Assembly: GCF_003206155.1 (NCBI RefSeq)
Contig: NZ_PZJV01000001.1
Location: forward strand, 1 to 64,000
Direction: 5' to 3'
Source: Salinicola halophilus
GTDB taxonomy: Bacteria > Pseudomonadota > Gammaproteobacteria > Pseudomonadales > Halomonadaceae
DNA: 64,000 bases
The first letter of the stretch is position 1, and every line of letters begins with the position of its first letter. This document shows, in pieces, positions 1 to 9,873 of this stretch. The position numbers were made by a program, and so were the translations under genes. The notes under the pieces are model-generated. The model ran no database searches. It worked only from the letters and a program-made list of their open reading frames with translations, and was not told the DNA's origin.

Positions 1-47
1 ATGGTAGTGTGGGGTTTCCCCATGCGAGAGTAGGTCATCGTCAGGCT
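1..47 (+). rRNA. rrf: 5S ribosomal RNA, 3' end (partial)
   Basis: The first bases match the conserved 3' half of gammaproteobacterial 5S rRNA: ATGGTAGTGTGGGG, the complementary CCCCATGCGAGAGTAGG, and a closing GTCAGGC that would pair with the missing 5' end. The 5' part, and presumably 23S and 16S, lie upstream of the window. The exact 3' end is estimated from the E. coli molecule. No tRNA follows it. Confidence 0.93.
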
Positions 48-55
48 CTTATTCG

Positions 56-86
56 AAAACCCCAGCCCATCGGCTGGGGTTTTTTT
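56..86 (+). terminator. Rho-independent terminator of the rRNA operon
   Basis: An 8-bp perfect stem CCCCAGCC/GGCTGGGG with a CATC loop (60-79) is followed by seven T residues (80-86) and preceded by four A. It sits directly after the 5S 3' end, as expected for the end of an rRNA operon. Confidence 0.93.
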
Positions 87-208
87 ATGGGTGCTATTTT
101 GGGCCAGTAAAAAGCCAATCCATGGTAACCAATACCTCGGACGAGGGATGTCCAGGGGTAAATAAGCTACCGTGTATCGTCTATTCAGTTCAGATCGAAG
201 AGGACCGC

Positions 209-1279
209 GTGAATCGGACCCCTAATGAATGGCTTCTCTACTGCCGTGCCGGCTTTGAATCCGATCTCGGTGCCGAAGTCCTGGATCGCGCTGCCAGTGC
301 CGGTGAAACCGGCGACGTCGTGGCGACGGTACCCAATACCGGTTTCGTCAGGTGGCGAAGTGCCGACGGCCCCGCCAACGCCATCCATCGGGATGTACGA
401 TTGGAGTCGCTGGTGTTCGCGCGCCAGTCACTGGTTGCGTTCGAGCCGCTGAATCTCGATCGCACGGATCGAATCAGTGCGATTGCCGAGCTCGTGAAGC
501 AGAGCGGCTGGAACTTCGAATCGGTTTGGCACGAAACGCCGGATACCAACGAGGGTAAAAGTCTGGCTCGGCTATCGAAATCGCTGAGCCGGCCGTTGGA
601 AAGCGCGCTCAAGAAAGGCGGCGGGCTACGGCGCAAGGCGGGAGGGCGTCGACTGCATCTGTTCTGGCTTTCAGGCGAGTCCGTCCAGATTGGCATGAGC
701 TTCCCGGGCAATCGTAGCGAACATCCAGGGGGCGTCCTGCGTCTGCGTCATCCCGCCGATGCGCCGAGTCGTTCGACCCTGAAGCTCGAGGAAGCTTGGC
801 ACGTGTTCATTCCGCGGGAGCAATGGGAAACACGTCTCTCCAGCGCGATGCAGGCCGTGGATCTCGGTGCTGCCCCCGGTGGATGGACGTATCAGCTCGT
901 GCGCAAACAGATGTTCGTCTACGCAATTGACAATGGCCCGATGGACAAAGCACTAATGGCGACCGGCCAGGTGGAGCACTTGCGCGAAGATGGTTTCGTC
1001 TGGGAACCGCCTTACCGCCTGGACTGGTTGGTGTGCGATATCGTTGACAAGCCAATGCGAGTTATCGACATGGTCGAACGCTGGCTAGTGAAGCGCTGGT
1101 GTCGCGAGGCCATCTTCAATCTCAAGCTGCCGATGAAGAAGCGATGGGAAGAAGTGAAGCGCTGTTTGGCCAGGCTCGAACACGAACTCGGAACGCGCCA
1201 TATCGCTGCGACCGTTCGCTGCAAACACCTATATCACGATCGTGAGGAAGTGACCGTTCACGTAGAAATTCACGAGTGA
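209..1279 (+). CDS. rlmM: 23S rRNA (cytidine-2498-2'-O)-methyltransferase RlmM
   Basis: SAM-dependent 2'-O-ribose methyltransferase that modifies C2498 of 23S rRNA in the peptidyl transferase region. The product from the GTG at 209 is 356 aa, close to the 366 aa of E. coli RlmM. It opens with LLYCRAGFE, the usual THUMP-like N-terminal strand. The SAM-binding motif DLGAAPGGWTYQL is at about residue 218, and a catalytic-type lysine is in FNLKLPMKKRW near residue 310. The frame is open back to an ATG at 122, but GTG 209 has a good ribosome binding site (AAGAGGA, 4 nt spacing) and matches the family N-terminus, so I prefer it. The stop overlaps the region just before tusA; the two are probably co-transcribed. 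Confidence 0.94.
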   Translation: MNRTPNEWLLYCRAGFESDLGAEVLDRAASAGETGDVVATVPNTGFVRWRSADGPANAIHRDVRLESLVFARQSLVAFEPLNLDRTDRISAIAELVKQSGWNFESVWHETPDTNEGKSLARLSKSLSRPLESALKKGGGLRRKAGGRRLHLFWLSGESVQIGMSFPGNRSEHPGGVLRLRHPADAPSRSTLKLEEAWHVFIPREQWETRLSSAMQAVDLGAAPGGWTYQLVRKQMFVYAIDNGPMDKALMATGQVEHLREDGFVWEPPYRLDWLVCDIVDKPMRVIDMVERWLVKRWCREAIFNLKLPMKKRWEEVKRCLARLEHELGTRHIAATVRCKHLYHDREEVTVHVEIHE

Positions 1280-1296
1280 CGGTCGCAGGAGACATC

Positions 1297-1542
1297 ATGA
1301 AAGATACTGACACCGCTTCAGACGTCGAGCTGGATACGCGAGGCCTGTACTGCCCCGAGCCGATCATGTTGATGCACAATAAAGTGCGTGACATGCAGCC
1401 CGGTCAAGTGCTGCACGTGCTGGCATCCGACCCTGCCACCACGCGCGATATTCCCAAGTTCTGCGGTTTTCTGGGACACGAGCTGATCGAGCAATCCGAA
1501 AACGCCGACGAGTACCACTACCGTATTCGGGTCGACGGTTGA
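1297..1542 (+). CDS. tusA: Sulfurtransferase TusA
   Basis: Small sulfur-carrier protein that accepts persulfide sulfur from a cysteine desulfurase and passes it on for tRNA 2-thiouridine synthesis and other sulfur transfer. The product is 81 aa, the same length as E. coli TusA. The diagnostic Cys-Pro-x-Pro motif is present in LDTRGLYCPEPIM; that Cys carries the persulfide. The start at ATG 1297 follows a GCAGGAG ribosome binding site; an upstream in-frame ATG at 1276 overlaps the rlmM stop and lacks this site. It follows rlmM by 17 bp, so the two likely share a transcript. Confidence 0.93.
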   Translation: MKDTDTASDVELDTRGLYCPEPIMLMHNKVRDMQPGQVLHVLASDPATTRDIPKFCGFLGHELIEQSENADEYHYRIRVDG

Positions 1543-1555
1543 CGACCCGAATTGC

Positions 1556-2254
1556 TCACTCTTCCTTGCCGCTTACCATCAGCGCCAGCGCTTCGAGCGT
1601 CTCGCCGTCGTGTTCACGAATGCGATTGGCGATGCTGCGCTGAAAGAAATAGAGCGAGCTGTGCCGGTTACGGCCGGGGTAGAGGCAGTCGTCTCCCGCA
1701 AGGATGGGGAAAGAGGTGGCCTCATCGTCGTCCAGCAGCATCGCGTCGACGCCACCGTCACTGTAGAGATGCCAGCCGTAGACCTGCTTGAGTTGCCATG
1801 GCTCGTCGCCAGGCGTCGCGCAGAGTGCATGCGTTCCCTGGGTTTCCGGTAGCTGCTGCGTCAGCGAGATCCCACCCGTCTCCTCGTAGTCGAAGTAGGC
1901 TGCAGCGTGTTCGAGCTCCGCGATTTTGTGCGCAGGGGCATCGTAGAAGATGTCTTGCGTTTCGGGATCTCGATACCCCATGAAGTGGCCATATTCAGGA
2001 TCCTCGAGCTCGTGGCACGGCGTCAGTCGATCCATCCACGGCACCAGGCCGGCAACATTGCCATCCTCTCGCAGGCCCCAGGCGAGAACGGGTAGTCCGT
2101 AAAGCGTATCCGGGTCGCGCGAGAGATAGTAGAGCATCTCCAAGCCATCGAGTTCGGGCGATAAACGTACGAGCCGTTTGCGGGCTCTGAGCCGATCTCT
2201 CCGGGTCTCCAGGTCGATGACCTGGGCACAGCGGGGGGAAAGTGGAGTACCCAT
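1556..2254 (-). CDS. Conserved protein of unknown function (232 aa)
   Basis: I do not recognise a named family. The sequence resembles uncharacterised proteins I recall from Pseudomonas and relatives. Visible features: a basic N-terminal stretch (DLETRRDRLRARKRLVRL), a segment GLPVLAWGLREDGNVAGLVPW that looks like paired beta strands, an acidic middle, and a second strand-rich half with YGWHLYSDGGVDAML and DDCLYPGRNR. There is no signal peptide, membrane segment or cysteine metal motif, so it is probably cytosolic. It converges on tusA with only 13 bp between the stops, and no terminator is evident there. The reading frame is full and the composition is normal for the window, so it is very likely a real gene. 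Confidence 0.8.
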   Translation of the reverse strand: MGTPLSPRCAQVIDLETRRDRLRARKRLVRLSPELDGLEMLYYLSRDPDTLYGLPVLAWGLREDGNVAGLVPWMDRLTPCHELEDPEYGHFMGYRDPETQDIFYDAPAHKIAELEHAAAYFDYEETGGISLTQQLPETQGTHALCATPGDEPWQLKQVYGWHLYSDGGVDAMLLDDDEATSFPILAGDDCLYPGRNRHSSLYFFQRSIANRIREHDGETLEALALMVSGKEE

Positions 2255-2391
2255 GACTACCCTCCTGATTCGGCGATCTATCGGCGTGGCCTCGAATCAG
2301 TATTAGCACAGCCTGTATCCCGCTGTTAAGTTGCGAATTCGTCGATCGTCGCTTCCCAGCGAGCGCGATCGATATCGCACGAGACCGCGAT

Positions 2392-3804
2392 TCATGCCGC
2401 CTCGCCGTGACGTCGGGCGACTGCCCAGAGACGCCACCCGAGCAGCGCAGCCGCTGCCGTCAAACCGGCGTTGAGCCCGATCCAGTAGCCGTAGATCCCC
2501 ATCGCCTCGATGCCCGGCACGCCCCGTCCGAGCAGATGTCCCACGCCCAGCCCCACGACCCAGTAAGAGATGAGCGTGATGCCCATGACCACCCGGGTAT
2601 CACGATAGCCGCGAAGCGCGCCGGCGAGGTTGACCTGAAGCGAGTCCGATATCTGGAACAGCATGGCGAGCAGAATCAGCGACATCGCAAGCGTTCGAAC
2701 ATCGACGTTCGTCGAGTAGATCGAGAGCACTGGCTCGGCGAACAGCCAGATCAGCAGGCCGTTGAGAAGTGCCATGAGAAAGCCGACGGCAGTGCCGTTC
2801 CAGGCGACGAAACGCGCCTCTTCGGGATTCCCCGCGCCGAGTCGATTGCTCACCCTCACCGTCAACGCCATGCTCAGCGATAGCGGCAGCATGAACAGAA
2901 CCGAAGTCACGTTGAGCGCGATCTGGTGCGCCGCCACCGTCACCTCACCGAGATACGCCACCAAGAGCGTGATGACCGTGAAAAGCGTCACTTCAAAGAA
3001 AATGGCCAGGCCGATCGGAAGTCCCACATACAGCAGTTCTCCGATCTCGCGAAAGCGAGGTGGCGTGGGGGAGGCCCACAGCGTGACCGGCGCATAGGCG
3101 CGGCTTTGCCGCGTGTACCACGCCATGCCCAGACACATCGCCCACATCGAGACGGCCGTGGCGATCCCGCAGCCGCGGGCACCGAGTGCCGGCAGGTCGG
3201 TGAGAACCCCGGGCGTGGCCGACCCGAAGAGCTCGATCAGCCCCGGCCCGCCATAGATCAGCAGGTAGTTGCTCGGCACGTTGACGCCGAGCCCCAGCAG
3301 GCCCATCCAGAGCGCGGGACGGGTGTGGTGCATGCCGTCAGAGAAAGCGCGCAGCGCCTGATAGAACGCCACGGCCGGAATGCCGAAGGCCACTGCCACG
3401 AGATAGTCATTGGCGAGCGTGGCCACACCCGCCGGAATCTCCATCAGTTGGAAGATCGGCCGAGCACCGAACGCCAGGGTGATCGCGCAGAGTGAGCCGA
3501 AGAGGAGCGCGACCCAGAGGGCCTGATGCGCGCCGGCACGGACACGGTCGTAGCGTCCGCTACCCACCCGGTGCGCCACGATCGGCGTCGCGCCCATCAG
3601 CGTGCCCGTCATCAGCAGCATCAGCGGTACCCAGAGGCTCGCTCCGACCGATACCGCGGCCAGATCCGTTGCGCTCGCCCGTCCCGACATGATGATGTCC
3701 GCCACGCTCATGCCCGACTGCGCGAGCTGGGCGCCGTAGATAGGTAGCGCCAGCCGGATCAGACTGCCCGTTTCCCGGCGACGTCGGGGGGATAGCGAAG
3801 ACAT
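2392..3804 (-). CDS. norM: MATE family multidrug efflux transporter (NorM-like)
   Basis: Inner-membrane antiporter that expels cationic drugs and other organics in exchange for Na+ or H+. The 470-aa product has the MATE layout of twelve hydrophobic segments in two halves. The first half starts LIRLALPIYGAQLAQSGMSV and includes the conserved MLLMTGTLMGATPIVAHRVG. The second half includes PIGLAIFFEVTLFTVITLLVAYLG and VRVSNRLGAGNPEEAR. Length is typical of NorM (about 450-470 aa). It is a single gene, divergent from epmC, with 170 bp between them holding an inverted repeat. The substrate cannot be read from sequence; NorM is assigned by family resemblance. Confidence 0.9.
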   Translation of the reverse strand: MSSLSPRRRRETGSLIRLALPIYGAQLAQSGMSVADIIMSGRASATDLAAVSVGASLWVPLMLLMTGTLMGATPIVAHRVGSGRYDRVRAGAHQALWVALLFGSLCAITLAFGARPIFQLMEIPAGVATLANDYLVAVAFGIPAVAFYQALRAFSDGMHHTRPALWMGLLGLGVNVPSNYLLIYGGPGLIELFGSATPGVLTDLPALGARGCGIATAVSMWAMCLGMAWYTRQSRAYAPVTLWASPTPPRFREIGELLYVGLPIGLAIFFEVTLFTVITLLVAYLGEVTVAAHQIALNVTSVLFMLPLSLSMALTVRVSNRLGAGNPEEARFVAWNGTAVGFLMALLNGLLIWLFAEPVLSIYSTNVDVRTLAMSLILLAMLFQISDSLQVNLAGALRGYRDTRVVMGITLISYWVVGLGVGHLLGRGVPGIEAMGIYGYWIGLNAGLTAAAALLGWRLWAVARRHGEAA

Positions 3805-3876
3805 GAGCCGTTCCTTGAGCGCACAAAGAGGCCGGCGATTCTAGCAGGAGTTGCCGCCCGGGGGCTCGGCGACTAT

Positions 3877-3899
3877 CGGCGAGTTGCGTATACTCGCCG
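3877..3899. promoter_or_regulatory. Palindrome over a candidate -10 box between norM and epmC
   Basis: A perfect 8-bp inverted repeat CGGCGAGT / ACTCGCCG with a 7-nt spacer surrounds the -10-like TATACT at 3889-3894 on the plus strand. It lies 75 bp upstream of the epmC start and 73 bp upstream of norM on the other strand. It could be an operator over the epmC promoter; no matching -35 box is clear, so the promoter itself is tentative. Confidence 0.35.
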
Positions 3900-3974
3900 A
3901 CCGCTGGTTCGGGCTCTCGCCAGCCGAAGCCATCGAGATCCGCTTAACCGTTCACCCCTGCACCAGGAGCCTGC

Positions 3975-4523
3975 GTGACTCACCGAATCGAGGATCTGAT
4001 CGCCCTGTTCGATGCGCTCTTCGCTGAATCCTATCGAACCCGGCTCGTTCGTGGCGACGACGAGCCGCTCTACGCACCTGCGGATGCCGAGCACGCGCAT
4101 CACCGTATCATCTTCGCCCACGGTTTCTTTGCCAGCGCACTGCACGAGATCAGCCACTGGTGCATCGCCGGCGCGGCGCGCCGCGAACAGGAAGATTACG
4201 GCTACTGGTACGAGCCCGACGGGCGAGATGCGCTGCGCCAGGCCGAGTTCGAGCGCGTAGAGATCGCGCCGCAAGCGCTGGAGCGTCTTTTCAGCGAAGC
4301 CTGCGACAAGCCGTTTCGGGTCAGCGTCGATAACCTCGATGGCGCGGAAAGCAATCGAGAGCGCTTCGCGCAGCACGTCGCCGAGCGCGCCGTCTACTAC
4401 CGGCAGCACGGTCTGCCGACGCGCGCCGATGCGTTCCATCGCGCGCTACTCGGCTACTACCGGGAAGGCATGTCGCTGGCCGCCGCCGCGGCACTCGGGC
4501 GTCGACGGCTCAGCGACGGCTAG
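3975..4523 (+). CDS. epmC: Elongation factor P hydroxylase EpmC
   Basis: Hydroxylates the beta-lysylated lysine of elongation factor P, the last step of the EpmAB-C modification that helps ribosomes through polyproline stretches. The 182-aa product is the YfcM/EpmC length. It carries the signature HHRIIFAHGFFASALHEISHWCIAG, whose HExxH supplies metal ligands, followed by DYGYWYEPDGRD. The start is GTG 3975 after CAGGAG (3963-3968); no better ATG lies upstream. EpmA, EpmB and EF-P are not in this window. It is divergent from norM. Confidence 0.93.
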   Translation: MTHRIEDLIALFDALFAESYRTRLVRGDDEPLYAPADAEHAHHRIIFAHGFFASALHEISHWCIAGAARREQEDYGYWYEPDGRDALRQAEFERVEIAPQALERLFSEACDKPFRVSVDNLDGAESNRERFAQHVAERAVYYRQHGLPTRADAFHRALLGYYREGMSLAAAAALGRRRLSDG

Positions 4524-4579
4524 GAAGCAACCGCGGTCGCTAACAAGTGGAAGCGATGGCTATGAATCACGGCGCTCGA

Positions 4580-5062
4580 TCAACCCTGTTCGTCGACCAG
4601 ACGCTTGTGGAGCTCGAGCATGACCTGCACTTCGTGCTCGGGGCGCAGTGGCTCCAGCCCCATGTCGCCGAAGAGCTCGTTGCGCGCGCGGGACCACTCC
4701 CCGGCACCCAGGTCCGGATAGAGGCGAGAAGCGGGCGCGAGCTCGATGAAAGGGTCGACGCCGAAATCGTCGAACAGCCTAGACAGCGCCGCCTCGTCGT
4801 CTTGGACGCCGGCGGTGTAGAGCGTCTCGTTGAAGTGATCGCCTTCGAGCTCACGCAGCACATCTAGCGGGCTGACCCCCAGGTAGCGGAGGTCATCGAG
4901 GTCGTAGCCATTCAACGAGAGCATCTCGTCGTCAAGCCACTGCTCGTCGGGTTGAATCAGAGTGTGCTTGACCGTGCCGTCGGAGAGCGCCCAGGCAATT
5001 GCCAGGGGTAGCGAGTTGTCTTCACCGGTCTCGACCGCGATGAATCCCGGATACTCGATCAT
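4580..5062 (-). CDS. Exonuclease-like (RNase H-fold) protein of unknown function
   Basis: 160-aa protein. Its start (GFIAVETGEDNSLPLAIAWAL, then DGTVKHTLIQPDEQW) resembles the first strand pair of DEDD-type 3'-5' exonucleases, which normally read D-x-E there. Here the first acidic residue is replaced by Ala (AVE), although later acids remain (VQDDEAALSRLFDDFG). It may therefore be an inactive or divergent relative. This reading rests on pattern recognition alone. The start codon overlaps the tatD stop by 4 bp (ATGA), which indicates translational coupling with the TatD nuclease. Confidence 0.72.
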   Translation of the reverse strand: MIEYPGFIAVETGEDNSLPLAIAWALSDGTVKHTLIQPDEQWLDDEMLSLNGYDLDDLRYLGVSPLDVLRELEGDHFNETLYTAGVQDDEAALSRLFDDFGVDPFIELAPASRLYPDLGAGEWSRARNELFGDMGLEPLRPEHEVQVMLELHKRLVDEQG

Positions 5063-5931
5063 GTGTCCTGCCCCATGGTGGTCTGGATCGGCAGCCGAAA
5101 GAAATTGGCTGCGGTCTGGGTGGATCGCTCGGCCAGGGTTTGTTCCGTTTCGCCGCGCCAGTGGGCCAGCTCGCGTACGATCCAGGGTAGTAGGGCGGGC
5201 TCATGACGGCGTCCTTTGAGCTTCGCCGGTAGATTGCGCGGCAGCAAGTAAGGACAGTCGGTTTCGACCATCAGACGATTACTGGGAATGTCGGCAACGA
5301 ACTCGCGCAGATGATGGCCGCGCCGCTCGTCGCTAATCCATCCGGTCTGGCCGATATGCAGATCGAGATCGAGATAGCCGTGCAGCGTTTTCCGGTCGCC
5401 TGTGAAACAGTGCACCACGGCATTGCTGAGACGGTCACGCCACTCATGAAGCATCTCGAGCATCCGCGAACCCGCGTCGCGCTCGTGGAGAAACAGGGGC
5501 AGGCCGGATTCGGCGGCCAGCGCCAGCTGCGCCTCGAATGCCCGCTGCTGTTGCTCGCGCGGCGTGAAGTCGCGATGAAAGTCCAGCCCGCACTCGCCGA
5601 CCGCAACGACGCTATCGCTCTGGTGAAGCGCTCGCATGCTGGCTTCGAGGGTGTCGTCCCAGGCCCCGGCATGATGGGGATGCAGCCCGGCGGTCGCGAA
5701 AAGCCCGGCTCGATGGTCGGCGAGTGCTTTCGCCCTCTGCGCGCCCTCGAGATCGGCACCGGTGACGATGAGCGCCGTGACGTTGGCGCGATGGGCGCGA
5801 TCGAGCGTGGCATCGAGGTCGCGCTCGAAGCTTTCGTGGGTGAGATTGGCACCGATGTCGATGAGCGGTGCGGGAGACGTAATCTCCAGCGCCTCGGGTA
5901 GCGGTGACGACGGGTGGGACGTGTCGCTCAA
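5059..5931 (-). CDS. tatD: TatD family metal-dependent hydrolase/DNase
   Basis: TIM-barrel metal-dependent 3'-5' DNase/RNase of the TatD type, implicated in DNA repair and quality control. The product is 290 aa (E. coli TatD 260 aa), with about 22 extra N-terminal residues before DIGANLTHESF. Conserved blocks: TAGLHPHHAGAWD, AVGECGLDFHRDFTPREQQ (metal-binding Glu), PLFLHERDA, VVHCFTGDRKTL, GQTGWISDERRG and ETDCPYLLPRNLPAKLKGRR (metal-binding Asp). Like E. coli TatD it has G-x-NLT instead of the HxH of paralogues, which supports tatD over ycfH. It is first in a two-gene unit with the exonuclease-like gene. Confidence 0.92.
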   Translation of the reverse strand: MSDTSHPSSPLPEALEITSPAPLIDIGANLTHESFERDLDATLDRAHRANVTALIVTGADLEGAQRAKALADHRAGLFATAGLHPHHAGAWDDTLEASMRALHQSDSVVAVGECGLDFHRDFTPREQQQRAFEAQLALAAESGLPLFLHERDAGSRMLEMLHEWRDRLSNAVVHCFTGDRKTLHGYLDLDLHIGQTGWISDERRGHHLREFVADIPSNRLMVETDCPYLLPRNLPAKLKGRRHEPALLPWIVRELAHWRGETEQTLAERSTQTAANFFRLPIQTTMGQDT

Positions 5932-6096
5932 GCGGCACTCCTTGTTGATGAATACGTTGATGATGAGAGCGAACGGCGGTAGCAGGCCACTCGAGACGAG
6001 AGGGGCGCCGAGGCCGCGGGCAAGTCATGCTTGTCCGGCTGCAAGGCCGTCCATTGTAGAGACCGCGCGATATTGCTGCAGCATCAGCGGGTTTCG

Positions 6097-6126
6097 TTCG
6101 GTCGCATCTGCTGAGCGCGTTACAAT
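6097..6126 (+). promoter_or_regulatory. Candidate promoter of uup
   Basis: A good -10 box TACAAT (6121-6126) lies 18 nt after a weak -35 TTCGGT (6097-6102). It is 37 bp upstream of the proposed TTG start of uup. The same weak -35 hexamer recurs in the candidate promoter at 63213. Confidence 0.4.
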
Positions 6127-6162
6127 AGCGCTCGATTTCCAACCACGATCATGAGGTTCTCC

Positions 6163-8091
<1,929 letters not shown>

Positions 8092-8097
8092 ACCGAC

Positions 8098-8125
8098 ACC
8101 GCCGCGCCCCGAGGGGCACGGCGGT
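8098..8125. terminator. Hairpin between convergent uup and uspA
   Basis: A GC-rich stem ACCGCCG-GCCCC / GGGGC-CGGCGGT with one mismatch lies 7 bp after the uup stop and 31 bp from the uspA stop. There is no T tract, so termination efficiency is uncertain; its place between convergent genes supports a bidirectional role. Confidence 0.45.
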
Positions 8126-8156
8126 TGGGGGTTGCGCTCGAAGCGAGCGCCGGGGC

Positions 8157-8612
8157 TTACTCCTGCGTTTCGCCATCCTTGCCCACACGCACCGCAAGGA
8201 CGTCACATTCGGCCCCGTGGAGCACGCCGGTGGAGGTCGAGCCGAGCAGCAGCGCGAAGCCGTGACGGCCGTGAGAGCCCACCACGATCAGATCGACGCC
8301 GTGCTCCTTGGCGAAGCGCTGGATCTCGGTATCCGGCATACCGATGACGATGTGTTGATCCTCGCGGGGGATGTCGTAAGGGTCCGCGATGTCACCGAGA
8401 CGATGAGTCGCGTGCTCGTCGAGCTGATCCTGGATGCTGGTCAAGTCCATCGGGATATCGCCGCCGTAGGCGAACCCGAGCGGTTCCAGCGTATGGATGA
8501 TCGACAGCTTGGCCTGGTTGCGGCGCGCGATGGGAATCGCCCGCTCGAGCACCTTGTGTGAATCCTTGGTGAGATCCACGGCGACCAGAACGTGATGATA
8601 TTCATTGCTCAT
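8157..8612 (-). CDS. Universal stress protein (UspA family)
   Basis: Single-domain 151-aa Usp protein. The alpha/beta nucleotide-binding fold begins HHVLVAVDLTKDSHKVLERA. The phosphate-binding loop GSHGRHGFALLLGSTSTGVL is near the C-terminus, of the ATP-binding G-x2-G...GS/T type; its spacer is eight residues, which I recall as common in UspA-like members. Usp proteins are induced in growth arrest and stress; in Halomonas one (TeaD) regulates the ectoine transporter, but no TeaABC genes are nearby. The start at 8612 (MSNEYHH) follows GGGAGA; an upstream ATG at 8627 lacks such a site. Confidence 0.92.
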   Translation of the reverse strand: MSNEYHHVLVAVDLTKDSHKVLERAIPIARRNQAKLSIIHTLEPLGFAYGGDIPMDLTSIQDQLDEHATHRLGDIADPYDIPREDQHIVIGMPDTEIQRFAKEHGVDLIVVGSHGRHGFALLLGSTSTGVLHGAECDVLAVRVGKDGETQE

Positions 8613-8788
8613 GGTGACTTCTCCCATCCGGCAAATGCGTGCTTCTCACTGTAATCCCGTCACGGAGCGCCGCCAAGCGCACCGCCAGGCGACATGCTGC
8701 CGCAGCCGATCATGGCGTAAGCCGCGTCGCGTCGCAACGAGCCCGGCGGTCGTCGTTTTATAACCCGCTGTACTGACACGAGGACGCT

Positions 8789-9289
8789 ATGGCCATCTGG
8801 GTGTGCCTGCTGATCGCCGCTTTACTGATTCTTTCGCCGATGCTCTCGCTCAGGCCGGGCCGAAGCGAGTCGCCGCGCAGTGGCGTGCGCCGACATGCCA
8901 AGCGCCACGGTGGTGAACTCGATTTCACCCAGGTGCCGCTCGCTCGCCCCGACGCGACGTTGATCGGCTATCGATTGCGCTATCCCAATGACAGGACGGG
9001 CAGCGCGTTCGTGGCGGTGAGAGACGAAGTCGCCAGTGAGGTGCTGGACAGGGCGTGCCCTCAATGGCGTTGGCGGGAAGCCCCGCTGCCGTCGCTGGAC
9101 CGCGAGCGTGAAGCGGCATTGATGGCGTGGCTTGAGACGCTGCCGGTCGATGCGCTGGTGGTCGAATCCCGCGAGCGAACGCTGCGAATCTGGTGGGAGG
9201 AAAGCATGTCGCTCGAGCGTTTCGAGCGCGAGTGGCCGACCTGGGTCGCGATGCGAGAGACGCTGGCGGGCAGCGGTCGAAAACGATGA
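8789..9289 (+). CDS. Membrane-anchored protein of unknown function (166 aa)
   Basis: The N-terminus MAIWVCLLIAALLILSPMLSL is one hydrophobic helix, followed by an Arg-rich stop-transfer segment (RPGRSESPRSGVRRHAKRHGG). The rest is a soluble cytoplasmic-looking domain with LIGYRLRYP, QWRWREAPLPSLD and LPVDALVVESRERTLRIWW. I know similar uncharacterised proteins from pseudomonads but no function. The start ATG 8789 has CGAGGACG upstream, and a -10-like TATAAC lies at 8759-8764. It is a single gene flanked by uspA (divergent) and slyA (convergent). Confidence 0.8.
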   Translation: MAIWVCLLIAALLILSPMLSLRPGRSESPRSGVRRHAKRHGGELDFTQVPLARPDATLIGYRLRYPNDRTGSAFVAVRDEVASEVLDRACPQWRWREAPLPSLDREREAALMAWLETLPVDALVVESRERTLRIWWEESMSLERFEREWPTWVAMRETLAGSGRKR

Positions 9290-9351
9290 GAAGCGCGTTC
9301 GCGCTGCCGTCCGTGGCGGCGCGTTTGGCGTGATGTCGAAGAAGCGCGAGG

Positions 9352-9804
9352 TCAGCTGGCTTTGGCCTGCTCGGACTGACGCTGCAGATCGAGGCCGTTT
9401 TTCTCGATACGATTCAGGATCTCCTCGAAGCGATCGATCTCCTCGTCGGAGAGCCCCGCGAGCATCTCATCGCGGACTTCTTCCACGATGGCTTCGATCT
9501 GCTCGAGCAGCGGCGTGGCCTCGTCTGTCAGGTGCAGGCGTTTGGTGCGCCGATCCTCCGAACACGGCCGGCGCTCAATCAGGTTCTGCTCGGCCAGCTG
9601 GTCAAGCGTTCGCACCAGCGAGGGGGCTTCGACACCGATGGCGCGAGCAAGGTCACACTGTGCTTGGCCGCCGCCCATGCGGCGCAGGTTGTAGAGCGTC
9701 ACCCAGCGAGTCTGGGTCAAGCCCAGCGGCGCCAAGCGTTCATCGATGACCGCCCGCCAGAGTCGGGGCAGGCGAGCGAGTTTGAAGCCGATATGCTGTG
9801 CCAT
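9352..9804 (-). CDS. slyA: MarR-family transcriptional regulator SlyA
   Basis: 150-aa winged-helix dimeric regulator. The order is N-terminal dimerisation helices (KLARLPRLWRAVIDERLAPLGLTQ), the helix-turn-helix (QCDLARAIGVEAPSLVRTLDQL) and the beta wing with the MarR signature (EDRRTKRLHLTDEATPLL). The TQTRWVTLYNL segment and length fit SlyA, which often antagonises H-NS-type silencing and reacts to aromatic acids. The target cannot be told from sequence. It is followed upstream by an oppositely oriented-independent membrane gene (DUF2914) 70 bp away on the same strand. Confidence 0.88.
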   Translation of the reverse strand: MAQHIGFKLARLPRLWRAVIDERLAPLGLTQTRWVTLYNLRRMGGGQAQCDLARAIGVEAPSLVRTLDQLAEQNLIERRPCSEDRRTKRLHLTDEATPLLEQIEAIVEEVRDEMLAGLSDEEIDRFEEILNRIEKNGLDLQRQSEQAKAS

Positions 9805-9873
9805 AGCGGATTACCTGAATCGTGAACGTCCTAACATTCTCCAAAGCACCGCAGGATAATGCAAGCCACGTCG

